DNA of 64,000 nt, from the NCBI RefSeq assembly GCF_943169825.2, contig NZ_OW968402.1, positions 124,001 through 188,000 of the forward strand. The letters run 5' to 3'. Shown here in pieces: positions 8,270-16,695 of this stretch. Under the pieces are notes generated by a model, which was not told the DNA's origin, ran no database searches, and worked only from the letters and a program-made list of their open reading frames with translations. The translations under genes and the position numbers were made by a program. The stretch comes from Varibaculum prostatecancerukia (GTDB lineage: Bacteria; Actinomycetota; Actinomycetes; Actinomycetales; Actinomycetaceae). Each line of letters opens with the position of its first letter. The first letter of the stretch is position 1.

Positions 8270-9271
8270 CTAGGGCTTCGCTAGCGCCCACACTCCTTCG
8301 GCGATCTCCTTATCGCAAATCAAATCGGTGACTACCCCGGCATTAAGAGCTCCCAGCAGGGATTGAGCTTTAGCTTTACCAGCAACAACGCAAAATCGAC
8401 GAGGGATACGCCGCAACTGTTCCGGGCTTGGTCCGGTGGCACGTTTATTTATAGCAATGTCACTCCAGGAGCCATCAGGCCTGATTAGCACGGTACACAC
8501 ATCCCCGACCACTTTATCTAGCGCCAATTTATTTAGTTCACTGCGCGTGAGGTAACCGGAGGCATACACGTGGGAGGGGATTTCAGCGTGCAGCGCTCCC
8601 ACGCTAAACACCGCCAAGGTGCATTTATGTTGCCAGTTTAGGACACGCTGCACCGCGCCCTCACGCCAAAGAGCCTCTTTAGTGGCGGGGTCATCGAAAA
8701 AGGCGGGTACCGGGAACTGCACGATATTGGCTTTCCACTGGTAGGCCATGCGCGCTAGGATTCCCCCTACGTGTGCGATCCCGGAGGTCTCCGTAGAGGC
8801 TGCGCCGTTTAGCTGCACCAAAGTTACGTTGTCCACGTCTTTTTGGGTAATGTGGCCAGCCATCTCGGTGGTGGTGGTCCCCCAGGCGATACCGACTATA
8901 TCGCCGTCACTTACAATCTGCCCCAAGATTTGCGCAGCGGTTTTTGCCACGGTTTCCAAGATACGGTTTTGGGTAGTGTCGGGGGGTAGCTCCACGATAT
9001 GCACATTGACTCCAAAGCGTTCTTGCAGCTGGCGCTCTAGGCGGGTATGCGGCATATTCGTGGTTTGCACCGAAATAGTCACGATTCCCCGTTTTCTCGC
9101 GTAGGAAAGCAGGCGGGAAACTGTGGAGCGGGAAACTCCCATCCGTCGCCTAATCGCCTCCATGGTTTGCCCTTGCACGTAGTAGGCGAGGGCGGCGCTG
9201 CGGGCCACTTCGTCGCGTTTACTGCTATATTCGCTGAGATCAGGGTCTAAGTGCTGTTGATTCTTTGACAA
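8270..9271 (-). CDS. SorC/DeoR-type sugar-responsive transcriptional regulator
   Basis: The N-terminus holds a helix-turn-helix (GQTMEAIRRRMGVSRSTVSR). The remaining 250 residues are a SorC-type sugar-phosphate sensor domain (IVGIAWGTTTTEMA, VQLNGA and GDVCTVLIRPDG regions). I place the start at TTG 9271, not at any upstream in-frame codon, because GGAGGTGA lies five to six bases before it. This gives 333 residues, the usual family length. It is divergent from glpF-glpK, and a perfect 11-bp inverted repeat lies just upstream (9302-9339). I infer that it controls itself and the glycerol genes. Actinobacterial glycerol operons are more often under IclR or DeoR-type control, so this pairing is worth noting. 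Confidence 0.88.
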   Translation of the reverse strand: MSKNQQHLDPDLSEYSSKRDEVARSAALAYYVQGQTMEAIRRRMGVSRSTVSRLLSYARKRGIVTISVQTTNMPHTRLERQLQERFGVNVHIVELPPDTTQNRILETVAKTAAQILGQIVSDGDIVGIAWGTTTTEMAGHITQKDVDNVTLVQLNGAASTETSGIAHVGGILARMAYQWKANIVQFPVPAFFDDPATKEALWREGAVQRVLNWQHKCTLAVFSVGALHAEIPSHVYASGYLTRSELNKLALDKVVGDVCTVLIRPDGSWSDIAINKRATGPSPEQLRRIPRRFCVVAGKAKAQSLLGALNAGVVTDLICDKEIAEGVWALAKP

Positions 9272-9301
9272 AAATCTCACCTCCGCGCCCAGCGGCGCAC
9301 G

Positions 9302-9339
9302 TTTGCTCTCTACGTTGAACATTAATGCTAGAGAGCAAA
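9302..9339. promoter_or_regulatory. Perfect 11-bp inverted repeat, probable SorC operator
   Basis: TTTGCTCTCTA (9302-9312) and TAGAGAGCAAA (9329-9339) are exact inverted copies with a 16-base spacer. They lie 31 bases upstream of the regulator's TTG start and 122 bases upstream of glpF. The position fits an autoregulatory operator shared by the divergent promoters. Confidence 0.6.
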
Positions 9340-9460
9340 AAATGAAAGAAGCCATTGGAAAAAGATGGTAGGCATCAAGGACGTTTGCCACATCTTAACC
9401 GTGACCTACAGAACTGAATAGATCCCATAAAATCCAATAACCTAGCGCAAAGGAGCGCGT

Positions 9461-10282
9461 ATGTTAGCGACATTGAATGATCTTCTGGTACCGATGGCGG
9501 CAGCCACCCCAAGTAGCGGCGAGATCTTCGCGTCAGAATTCTTTGGCACCGCCATCTTGTTGATGTTCGGTGTTGGAACCTGCTGCACCAACAACCTTTT
9601 GAAATCCAAAGGTAAAGGCGGCGGCTGGTTAATGATCAACTTTGGGTGGGGTTTGGCAGTGTACATGGGCGTGTATGCCGCCTATAAGACCGGCGGTCAC
9701 CTCAACCCGGCGGTCACCCTGATGAAAGCTGTCTGGCACGGCATGGACAGCAAGGTGACTCTGAATGGCCCCAGCGTTGCCGAGGGCGGCATTCCGGTAA
9801 CCACCCTAAACGTGTGCATCTACATTGTGGCGCAGCTACTGGGTGCAATCGTCGGGGCGGTGCTCGCCTACCTGACCTACAAGAAACAGTTTGATCAGCC
9901 GATGGAGGATCCTCGTCCCAAGCTATGGTGTTTCTCCACCGCACCCGAGGTACGCTCCTACGGCTGGAACCTGGTCACCGAGATTATCGGCACCTTCGGT
10001 CTGTTGGCGTTCGTTATGGTTTCTGGTGGTACCCCCACGCAGGTAGGTCCGCTAGCGGTCGCCCTGTGTATCGTAGTTATCGGTATTGCTTTGGGTGGTC
10101 CTACCGGATACGCCATCAACCATGTTCGTGACTTGGGACCGCGTATTGCCTTCAGCTTGCTTCCGATGAAGGGCGGAAAGCCGGATGCTGACTGGGCTTA
10201 CTCGTGGGTACCCTTAGTTGGCCCCACAATCGCTGCCATTATCACCCCGCTGATCGTAGTCGGTCTGGGAATGGCCGCCTAG
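9461..10282 (+). CDS. glpF: Glycerol uptake facilitator / aquaglyceroporin (MIP family)
   Basis: This 273-residue inner-membrane channel has six hydrophobic segments and should pass glycerol by diffusion. The first channel motif is canonical (GGHLNPAVTL). The second, normally GYAxNPARD, reads GYAINHVRDLGPR here. The Pro-Ala of NPA is His-Val, while the selectivity-filter Arg and the following DLGPR remain. AAAGGAG precedes the ATG by six bases. glpK follows 50 bases downstream, so glycerol entering here is trapped as glycerol 3-phosphate. A TAAAAT at 9428-9433 is a possible -10 box. The assignment to glycerol is inferred from the operon partner. Confidence 0.93.
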   Translation: MLATLNDLLVPMAAATPSSGEIFASEFFGTAILLMFGVGTCCTNNLLKSKGKGGGWLMINFGWGLAVYMGVYAAYKTGGHLNPAVTLMKAVWHGMDSKVTLNGPSVAEGGIPVTTLNVCIYIVAQLLGAIVGAVLAYLTYKKQFDQPMEDPRPKLWCFSTAPEVRSYGWNLVTEIIGTFGLLAFVMVSGGTPTQVGPLAVALCIVVIGIALGGPTGYAINHVRDLGPRIAFSLLPMKGGKPDADWAYSWVPLVGPTIAAIITPLIVVGLGMAA

Positions 10283-10332
10283 GAAAACTGCTTAGAGAAA
10301 ATAAATAGAAAGAACCCTAAAGGAAGAAAAAT

Positions 10333-11859
10333 ATGACCGAGAAAAAATATGTAATGGCCATTGACCAGGGGACTACCTCCTCGCGGGCAATTTTGTTTGA
10401 CCATGGCGGACAGATTGTGTCGGTGGGACAAAAAGAACACGAACAGATTTTCCCCAAGGCCGGTTGGGTTGAGCACAATCCGATTGAGATCTGGGACAAC
10501 ATTCGCGAATGTGTTGCTCACGCCTTGCAGAAAGCACAGGTAAACCGGCATGAAATCGCGGCAGTAGGGATTACCAACCAACGCGAAACCGTAGTGGTGT
10601 GGGACAAGAACACTGGGGAACCGGTATATAACGCGATTGTTTGGCAGGATACTCGTACTTCCCAAATTATCCGGGAACTCGCGGGCGATGACGGCCCCTC
10701 CAAGTATCGCGATATTTGCGGACTCGATTTGTCGACATATTATTCCGGACCGGAAATTAAGTGGATCCTAGACAATGTTGAGGGCGCACGTGAGAAGGCA
10801 GAAGCCGGTGAACTGCTGTTTGGTAACACTGACTGCTGGGTACTTTGGAATATGACTGGCGGCGTGAACGGCGGGGTACACAAGACTGATGTCACCAACG
10901 CTTCGCGTACCATGTTGATGGATATTTGCACCCTGCAGTGGCGCGAAGACATTTGCAAAGACTTTGGGATTCCCCTGTCGATGCTGCCTGAAATTTGCTC
11001 CTCCTCCGAGGTTTACGGCTATGGCCGTAAGAACGGTCTGCTGATCGACACCCCAATTTCGGGTATTTTGGGCGACCAGCAGGCAGCTACCTTCGGACAG
11101 GCTTGCTTCAAGAAGGGCATGGCCAAGAATACCTATGGTACTGGCTGTTTCGTGCTGATGAATACTGGGGAAGAACCGGTGTTCTCCAACAACGGCCTGC
11201 TGACTACTGTGGCTTACAAGATCGGTGATAATAAGCCGGTTTACGCCCTGGAGGGCTCGATCGCGGTTGCTGGCTCGCTGGTGCAGTGGCTGCGTGACAA
11301 CCTGGGGTTGATTAAGACCTCGGATGAGATCGAGAAGCTGGCTAGCACCGTTGACGATAATGGCGGCGTGTACTTTGTGCCCGCGTTCTCCGGTTTATTC
11401 GCGCCCTATTGGAAGGACGATGCCCGGGGTGCGATTGTCGGTCTGACTCGCTATAACAACAAGGGACACATTGCGCGCGCGGTGCAGGAAGCTACCCCCT
11501 ATCAAACCCGCGAGGTCTTCGATGCCATGGTGGCGGACTCGGGCGTGGAGCTCAAAGAGCTGCGCGTTGATGGTGGCATGACCAAGGATGAAATGGTTAT
11601 GCAGTTCCAAGCCGATCAGCTGGGCGTGCCGCTGGTACGGCCGCAGGTGCTGGAAACCACCGCGTTGGGTGCGGCCTATGCTGCCGGTATCGCCGTGGGA
11701 TTCTGGGACGGCGAACAGGACGTGATCGATAACTGGGCAGAAGGCAAACGCTGGCAGCCGGGTGAGGATCGCGAAGAATATGACCGCAACTACCGTCTAT
11801 GGAAGAAAGCGGTTACGCGCACCTTCGAGTGGGTAGACGCCGATGTAGAGAACGCCTAA
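10333..11859 (+). CDS. glpK: Glycerol kinase
   Basis: Glycerol kinase makes sn-glycerol 3-phosphate from glycerol and ATP. The 508-residue protein has FGGY-family hallmarks: [15 protein letters not shown] at the N-terminus, the substrate stretch [13 protein letters not shown], the ATP-binding [15 protein letters not shown] and [12 protein letters not shown], and the C-terminal [19 protein letters not shown]. The phosphorylatable HFYG-type loop of firmicute enzymes (upstream of GDQQ) is absent, so PTS control is unlikely. AAAGGAAG lies eight bases before the ATG. It is the second gene of the glpF operon and ends at the strong hairpin at 11896-11934. Confidence 0.97.
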   Translation: MTEKKYVMAIDQGTTSSRAILFDHGGQIVSVGQKEHEQIFPKAGWVEHNPIEIWDNIRECVAHALQKAQVNRHEIAAVGITNQRETVVVWDKNTGEPVYNAIVWQDTRTSQIIRELAGDDGPSKYRDICGLDLSTYYSGPEIKWILDNVEGAREKAEAGELLFGNTDCWVLWNMTGGVNGGVHKTDVTNASRTMLMDICTLQWREDICKDFGIPLSMLPEICSSSEVYGYGRKNGLLIDTPISGILGDQQAATFGQACFKKGMAKNTYGTGCFVLMNTGEEPVFSNNGLLTTVAYKIGDNKPVYALEGSIAVAGSLVQWLRDNLGLIKTSDEIEKLASTVDDNGGVYFVPAFSGLFAPYWKDDARGAIVGLTRYNNKGHIARAVQEATPYQTREVFDAMVADSGVELKELRVDGGMTKDEMVMQFQADQLGVPLVRPQVLETTALGAAYAAGIAVGFWDGEQDVIDNWAEGKRWQPGEDREEYDRNYRLWKKAVTRTFEWVDADVENA

Positions 11860-11895
11860 TCACGTTCACAAAACATAACTGATATAGCAATAAAC

Positions 11896-11940
11896 ATCCC
11901 GGGAGGGTGGACTTACTATCCAGCCTCCCGGGATATTCTT
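11896..11940. terminator. Hairpin terminator between glpK and a convergent regulator gene
   Basis: ATCCCGGGAGG (11896-11906) pairs exactly with CCTCCCGGGAT (11924-11934) around a 17-base loop and is followed by ATTCTT. It lies between two convergent genes and probably serves glpK. The T-run is poor. Confidence 0.75.
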
Positions 11941-11989
11941 ATCTATGTAGATGACGCAGAAAGATGTGGTTAAAGAACCAAAAGAACTG

Positions 11990-12661
11990 CTACATCACCA
12001 CCAGGCGGTATCCCATGCCGCGTACGGTCACGATTCGTTCCGAACCAATCTTGCGGCGCAGATAACGCACATATACATCCACCACATTCGAACCCGGATC
12101 AAAGTCGTATCCCCACACCATATCCAGCAGCTGGGAACGGGAAAGTACCTGATCGGGATGCTCCATAAAGGCTTGTAGCATAGTGAACTCGCGGGCTGAT
12201 AGTTCTACCGGCTCTCCATTAATGGTGGCGCAGCGAGTACGCAAATCCAGGTGTAGGCCACCTACATTAATCTGCACCATATTGGAGGGATCTTCATTAC
12301 TGGCGTTCTTTAGCCGTAGCCGGATCCGCGCTAGCAGTTCCTCAAAGCGGAAAGGCTTAGACATATAGTCATCGGCTCCCTGCTCCAGACCGCTCACGGT
12401 GTCCTCCACCGAAGAACGTGCAGTCAGCACAATAATCGGCAGGGTGGCTCCTTGACCACGAATCTGTTCTAGCACTTCGAAGCCATCCATGTCGGGCAGG
12501 CCAATATCGAGGACAATCAGCGAGTAATCGCCCCCAAGAGCCCCGGAGATCGCGTCCGTACCCTTGTCGACTACGGTTACGTTATATCCGGCGGAAGTTA
12601 ATCCTTTAGCGACGAAAGAGGAGATACCGGGTTCGTCCTCTACCACCAAGATGCTTGTCAT
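11990..12661 (-). CDS. Response regulator, OmpR/PhoB family
   Basis: The 223 residues form a receiver domain with the acidic pair in VVEDEPG, the phosphoacceptor Asp in LIVLDIGLPDMDG, Thr in IVLTARS and Lys in YMSKPF. A winged-helix output domain follows (ELSAREFTMLQAFMEHPDQV, VWGYDFDPGSNVVDVYVRYL). AAGGAG stands eight bases before the ATG. It is the third gene of an operon whose second gene is its kinase, three bases upstream. The receiver matches the MprA/TcrA/CseB-like actinobacterial type that governs envelope functions. The target genes are not evident here. Confidence 0.93.
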   Translation of the reverse strand: MTSILVVEDEPGISSFVAKGLTSAGYNVTVVDKGTDAISGALGGDYSLIVLDIGLPDMDGFEVLEQIRGQGATLPIIVLTARSSVEDTVSGLEQGADDYMSKPFRFEELLARIRLRLKNASNEDPSNMVQINVGGLHLDLRTRCATINGEPVELSAREFTMLQAFMEHPDQVLSRSQLLDMVWGYDFDPGSNVVDVYVRYLRRKIGSERIVTVRGMGYRLVVM

Positions 12662-12664
12662 TTT

Positions 12665-14515
12665 TTATTCTCCTTGTATTTCATCTTTGCAGTCATCATC
12701 TGAAATCGGCAGGCTGATATTAAAGACCGATCCCACTGAAAGAGCGGAGCGGACTTGTAAGATTCCGCCATGCGCCTGTGCAATGGCGTTCACGATTGAT
12801 AATCCCAGGCCAGACCCGGCATAGGAGTGGTCAACCCGCATGAAGCGGCCGAAAACTTGTTCCTGATCCTTCGGGTCGATCCCGATTCCCTGGTCACGCA
12901 CCCACAGATTGAGGCGATGGGTACCTGACACCAGAGGAACTTGCGGCTGCGTCTGCAGGCTGGGAGCGGTAACAGTTTCAGCCGCTACCTGATTACCGTG
13001 CGAATCTAAGAGGGGTTGCTGATAATCGATTCCCGCACCCAGGGCAATAACCGTTCCGGGAGTAGCGAACTTTGAAGCATTTTGGGCGAGGGCGAGCAGC
13101 GCCTGTTGCAGGCGCTGATGATCCGCGGTGGTCTTTACGATAGTGAGGTTATCGATTCGCCAGTTGAAATCACCCAGTTGGGTAGCGTTTTCAAACGCAT
13201 CCATGAGTAAATCCCCGATATCTACCCGTTCGGGCCGGATGAAGTCAGGGCGGTCGCTCTTGGCAACCGTAATCAAGTCTTCGGTTAGCCGATGCATCCG
13301 GGAAAGTTCCTCTAACGCCAGCTCCCGAGTCCGGTAAGTGTCTTGGGGATCATTGGGATCCAAAAGCTCTAGGTGTCCGCGAACCACCGTTATCGGGGTG
13401 CGTAGCTCATGACCCACATCGTTTAGCAGGTCGCGCTGTTCATCAAAACTGGATTGCAGACGCGCAATCATCGAGTTCATCTGACGGGTAACATCTGCCA
13501 GGTCATCATTGCCTTCTACTGGTAGGCGCTTAGTAAGATCTTGTTCGCTGGTAATCGAAGTCATCATTTCCCGCAGCCGGGCAATCGGCGCCAACAATGA
13601 CTGCGAGGTGCGAACATTGACCAGTCCTACCAGCGCTAATACTAAGAAAGAAATTCCCGCGAACAGTAGTAGCTGTGTCTGGGTAGGGGCAATATCGGCG
13701 GAATAGTTAGAAACCACCGCCAGCAGGGCGTCATCAGTACCCGCGGCGCTAATCGGTACGATTCCTACCGCATAGGTGGCCTGGTCGGTGCGCACCATAA
13801 ACATTTTCGCCGAACTCAAATCTGCGTAGCTGGTTATCTGCGCCAACAGCTGTGTATCTTGATGAGCGGCAGAATCTCGCGCGTCTTTATGTGCGGTGAG
13901 CTCCCCTCCTGAAAAGCCCAGTAAACTGCCGTTATAGGGGGCGTCCGCAGCGTTTATGAACTTAACCAAAGCATCTTTGGCTGAAACTAGACCTCCGCTG
14001 GATTTACCGTTCTCAACCTCAGTAAAGTTCCGCAAATCAGCAGTGATGGCTTCGGTTTGCGCCCGCTCCGCATAGGAAATCTGAAACATCCCGCTAATTA
14101 GCAAAATAAATCCCACTACGGTCAGTGCCAACGCTGAAATGAGTACCGTGTGCACCAGCATTCGGTTACGCAAGTTAGAAATCCGCAGCTTATGGGCTTT
14201 ATCTTGGGTAGTAACTGTTTTTTCTATTACCCGCCGCGGACGAGCTTGATAGGCCGCGCGCTCTGCGGGTGCTTGCGGAGCGCCTGCCTTTGGCTGCAAG
14301 CTTTGCGGTGCAGACGTTGGTGCAGTTCCGCCAGTACCTTCCAGGATTTGCGGCAAGGTCATCTCCCCAGGTATCTGCACTTCGGGGACGGGAGCAGCAG
14401 CCGGGATCGGGGAGAGAGCTGCCCGAGGACGAGCGGCGGGAGCCGGCGGTGTTACCGATGAGGAAGCAGACCCGCCGGGAAAGCTAGCGCCGGGGTAGCT
14501 AAGTTTTTCGGTCAT
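12665..14515 (-). CDS. Sensor histidine kinase with Pro/Ala-rich N-terminal arm (EnvZ-like)
   Basis: Order of parts over 616 residues: a cytoplasmic Pro/Ala-rich arm (1-125), membrane helix 1 (about 132-155), an extracytoplasmic sensor (156-270), helix 2 (275-297), HAMP, the phosphoacceptor helix with DVGHELRTPITVVRGHLELL, and an ATPase domain with the N-box ALAQNASKFA, then VRDQGIGID and SGLGLSIVNAIAQAHGG. It should phosphorylate the OmpR-type regulator encoded three bases downstream. Its start overlaps the stop of a 66-residue membrane protein gene by four bases. The long low-complexity arm before the first helix is not usual for this class and resembles the arm of the ATPase at 415-1704. 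Confidence 0.93.
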   Translation of the reverse strand: MTEKLSYPGASFPGGSASSSVTPPAPAARPRAALSPIPAAAPVPEVQIPGEMTLPQILEGTGGTAPTSAPQSLQPKAGAPQAPAERAAYQARPRRVIEKTVTTQDKAHKLRISNLRNRMLVHTVLISALALTVVGFILLISGMFQISYAERAQTEAITADLRNFTEVENGKSSGGLVSAKDALVKFINAADAPYNGSLLGFSGGELTAHKDARDSAAHQDTQLLAQITSYADLSSAKMFMVRTDQATYAVGIVPISAAGTDDALLAVVSNYSADIAPTQTQLLLFAGISFLVLALVGLVNVRTSQSLLAPIARLREMMTSITSEQDLTKRLPVEGNDDLADVTRQMNSMIARLQSSFDEQRDLLNDVGHELRTPITVVRGHLELLDPNDPQDTYRTRELALEELSRMHRLTEDLITVAKSDRPDFIRPERVDIGDLLMDAFENATQLGDFNWRIDNLTIVKTTADHQRLQQALLALAQNASKFATPGTVIALGAGIDYQQPLLDSHGNQVAAETVTAPSLQTQPQVPLVSGTHRLNLWVRDQGIGIDPKDQEQVFGRFMRVDHSYAGSGLGLSIVNAIAQAHGGILQVRSALSVGSVFNISLPISDDDCKDEIQGE

Positions 14516-14712
14516 GGCTGCTCCACTCCCTCGGGAGTGGGAGAAACCGATTCTACCGGTGGCGCTTGTTGAGTGATGGCCGGTGCTTGCGGCTGGAAAC
14601 TAACCGCTGGACCTAACTCGTGAACTCCATTTAGTAGCAGGGCGCGCATCCCGATTAGAATAGCCAGAGCCAGGGCGATAACGACGATTGCTACCATTGC
14701 AAACTTGCGCAT
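14512..14712 (-). CDS. Small single-pass membrane protein, first gene of the two-component operon
   Basis: The 66-residue protein has one hydrophobic helix (about 5-27, FAMVAIVVIALALAILIGM) after a short basic start, then a Pro/Gln/Val-rich extracytoplasmic tail. There is no lipobox. AAGGAGG lies nine bases before the ATG, so it is well translated. The stop overlaps the kinase start by four bases. It matches no family I recognise. Position and coupling suggest an accessory to the kinase, for example a signal-peptide-like modulator, but this is inference. Confidence 0.75.
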   Translation of the reverse strand: MRKFAMVAIVVIALALAILIGMRALLLNGVHELGPAVSFQPQAPAITQQAPPVESVSPTPEGVEQP

Positions 14713-14745
14713 GCCGAGACCCTCCTTGCTAATCCCAGAATCTTT

Positions 14746-14778
14746 AAGGACGCGCTCACGTCCTTTCTAATGATTATA
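14746..14778 (-). promoter_or_regulatory. TATAAT -10 box and 5' hairpin ahead of the two-component operon
   Basis: On the minus strand a perfect TATAAT (14778-14773) is followed by a stem of AAGGACG and CGTCCTT (14746-14752 with 14759-14765) in the presumed leader of the small membrane protein gene. No convincing -35 box is visible at 17 bases. It suggests a promoter separate from the upstream aminotransferase gene. Confidence 0.4.
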
Positions 14779-14805
14779 GGTTATAGAAAGGATACTAAGG
14801 ACAAC

Positions 14806-16023
14806 CTATTTTACTTGATTAAGAAAATCGACTATCCGACCCACGCCTTCTTCCAGGTCGTGATCACTGAGCGCGTAAGAAAGACGGAAGAAACCGGAAG
14901 GACCGAATGCCTCGCCGGGAACTACCGCTACCTCAACCTTCCGTAGCATCAAATCAGCCAACTCTGCCGAAGTTTGCGGGGTTTCACCCGCGAGTTCGCG
15001 CCCTAAAATCCGCTCTACGCTGGGGTAACAGTAAAAAGCGCCGTGGGGCATAGGAACTTCCAGGTCAGGAACCTGACGGAGTAGCTCCACCATCCGTTGG
15101 CGACGACGATCAAACACTTCGCGCATTTCCACAACTTTGTCCAAGGGGCCGCTGACTGCCGCTAGGGCAGCCCGTTGCGCAACATTTGATACGTTTCCGG
15201 TGGTGTGGGACTGGAAAGCAGCGCAGGCCTTGATTACATCCTTGGGAGCAATCATCCAGCCCACGCGCCAACCGGTCATAGCGTAGGTCTTAGCCACCCC
15301 ATTCAACACCAGGGTGCGTTCAGCTAGTTCCGGTACCAGTTTCAAAATATGTTCAGCGTGTATACCGTCATAAATCAGGTGTTCATAGATTTCGTCGGTA
15401 ATCACCCAGATCTGATTTTCGAGAGCCCACTGTCCAATAGCTTTTAGCTCATCCGCGTCGTAAACCGCACCCGTGGGATTGGACGGGCTGACCACCAGCA
15501 GTGCCTTGGTCTTGTCAGTCTTGGCGGCATCCAACTGTTCAACTGTGACTTTATAGTGCTGATCCGCTCCGGCCATTACCGGAACTGGGACGCCGCCCGC
15601 AATCTTGATAACCTCCGGGTAGGTAGTCCAGTAGGGGGTGGGCATGAGGACTTCGTCGCCCACCTCTACTACCGCGGAAAACGCCTCAAAAACAGCCTGT
15701 TTACCACCGTTGGTAACAATAATTTCGGTGTTGGGATCAACTTCGTAGCCGGAATCGCGCAAGGTCTTTTTGGCGATCGCCTCGCGCAGCTGGGGTAGTC
15801 CCTTTCCCAGGCTGTAGTGGTGCATTGCCGGGTCGGCGCAGGCTTCTTGCGCAGCCTTCACAATATAGTCAGGGGTAGCAAAATCGGGTTCCCCCGCGCC
15901 GAATCCGATGACCGGACGCCCTTGAGCTTTAAGTTCTTTCGCGGCGGCATCCACAGCCAAAGTCGCGGAAGGAGAAATTTGGGCTAGACGATTCGAAATT
16001 CTGTGTTCTTGCGGTTTATTCAT
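14806..16023 (-). CDS. Pyridoxal-phosphate aminotransferase, aspartate aminotransferase type
   Basis: This class I/II aminotransferase of 405 residues most resembles the thermophilic-type aspartate aminotransferases of actinobacteria. Visible features are [15 protein letters not shown], the cofactor-loop [11 protein letters not shown], the aspartate region [11 protein letters not shown], the Schiff-base lysine in [16 protein letters not shown], and RLSYALS with the substrate carboxylate Arg near the C-terminus. It probably exchanges aspartate/2-oxoglutarate and may accept other amino or keto acids. It is divergent from tRNA-Trp. The intervening 214 bases carry an inverted repeat. Confidence 0.93.
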   Translation of the reverse strand: MNKPQEHRISNRLAQISPSATLAVDAAAKELKAQGRPVIGFGAGEPDFATPDYIVKAAQEACADPAMHHYSLGKGLPQLREAIAKKTLRDSGYEVDPNTEIIVTNGGKQAVFEAFSAVVEVGDEVLMPTPYWTTYPEVIKIAGGVPVPVMAGADQHYKVTVEQLDAAKTDKTKALLVVSPSNPTGAVYDADELKAIGQWALENQIWVITDEIYEHLIYDGIHAEHILKLVPELAERTLVLNGVAKTYAMTGWRVGWMIAPKDVIKACAAFQSHTTGNVSNVAQRAALAAVSGPLDKVVEMREVFDRRRQRMVELLRQVPDLEVPMPHGAFYCYPSVERILGRELAGETPQTSAELADLMLRKVEVAVVPGEAFGPSGFFRLSYALSDHDLEEGVGRIVDFLNQVK

Positions 16024-16123
16024 ACCCCTATTTTGCCACGCTTGTCTGTTGAATCACCAGCGAGACCAAAATGCAATAGTTATTTATAGCTAGTTCTACT
16101 TTGTAGACTGCCGTTTCACTGTG

Positions 16124-16170
16124 CAAAATAGGTAAAAGGATGCGTTTTTCCCCACTAAGCACCTATTTTG
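16124..16170. repeat. 10-bp perfect inverted repeat upstream of tRNA-Trp
   Basis: CAAAATAGGT (16124-16133) and ACCTATTTTG (16161-16170) are exact inverted copies 27 bases apart, in the divergent promoter between the aminotransferase gene and tRNA-Trp. They could be an operator or a chance dyad. Confidence 0.4.
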
Positions 16171-16171
16171 G

Positions 16172-16200
16172 TTGGACGCCATCCGCAAAACCTCATAAAC
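16172..16200 (+). promoter_or_regulatory. Candidate promoter for tRNA-Trp / secE / nusG
   Basis: TTGGAC (16172-16177) is followed 17 bases later by ATAAAC (16195-16200), about 38 bases upstream of the tRNA. The -35 is good and the -10 poor. Confidence 0.4.
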
Positions 16201-16237
16201 TTATCTAGCACCGTATAAGGTCAGCCATTAGGCTGGA

Positions 16238-16310
16238 AGGGCAGTGGCGCAATTGGTAGCGCAACGGTCTCCAAAACCGTAGGTTGTGGGTTCGAATCCC
16301 GCCTGCCCTG
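16238..16310 (+). tRNA. tRNA-Trp (anticodon CCA)
   Basis: A complete 73-base cloverleaf. Acceptor AGGGCAG pairs with CTGCCCT, the D stem is GCGC/GCGC, the anticodon stem ACGGT/ACCGT holds loop CTCCAAA with CCA at 16271-16273, and the T arm is GTGGG-TTCGAAT-CCCGC. G is the discriminator base, and the 3' CCA is not encoded (GCAAAT follows). It sits directly ahead of secE and nusG, as in many actinobacteria. Confidence 0.97.
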
Positions 16311-16395
16311 CAAATCTGAAACCTGTGCCGGGCCCGGTACAGGACGAAATAGGGACTTCGACGGGAGTCCCAAGACAGCAAGTGAGGAAACGATC

Positions 16396-16644
16396 TTGGC
16401 ACCTAACGAAGGCGCAGCCTCCGCAGAGGCAGACGCCAAAACGGCGAAAAGTGGTTTTTGGGGTCGCATCGTGCAGTTCGTGCGGCAGGTTATCGCGGAA
16501 TTAAAGAAGGTTGTTTGGCCTACCCGCGATGAGCTCACTACGTTCTTTGTGGTCGTGATCGTATTTGTGCTGGCAATGATGGCCTTTTCGGGGGTTGTCG
16601 ACGTAATTACCGCCTGGGTAGTCAGCAAAGTATTCGGCGGTTAA
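16396..16644 (+). CDS. secE: Preprotein translocase subunit SecE
   Basis: SecE clamps the SecY channel in the inner membrane. The 82-residue protein has the amphipathic helix and hinge FVRQVIAELKKVVWPTRDEL, then a single membrane helix (about 49-75), as in all short bacterial SecE proteins. The start is TTG at 16396 with GAGGA seven to ten bases upstream. No ATG fits. nusG follows 51 bases downstream, the usual gene order. Confidence 0.96.
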   Translation: MAPNEGAASAEADAKTAKSGFWGRIVQFVRQVIAELKKVVWPTRDELTTFFVVVIVFVLAMMAFSGVVDVITAWVVSKVFGG

Positions 16645-16695
16645 CTTAAGGAATAACATTTGCAAGCAGGCAATAAGGAGCAGGAAGAAAATACC

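Noticed and set aside
9272-9391. Upstream in-frame starts of the SorC regulator (9391)
   Set aside because: The added 40 residues are not conserved in the family, overlap the operator and lack a ribosome site. TTG 9271 has GGAGGTGA.
16238-16310. tRNA-Trp as an integration (att) site
   Set aside because: No duplicate of the tRNA 3' end and no integrase gene nearby.
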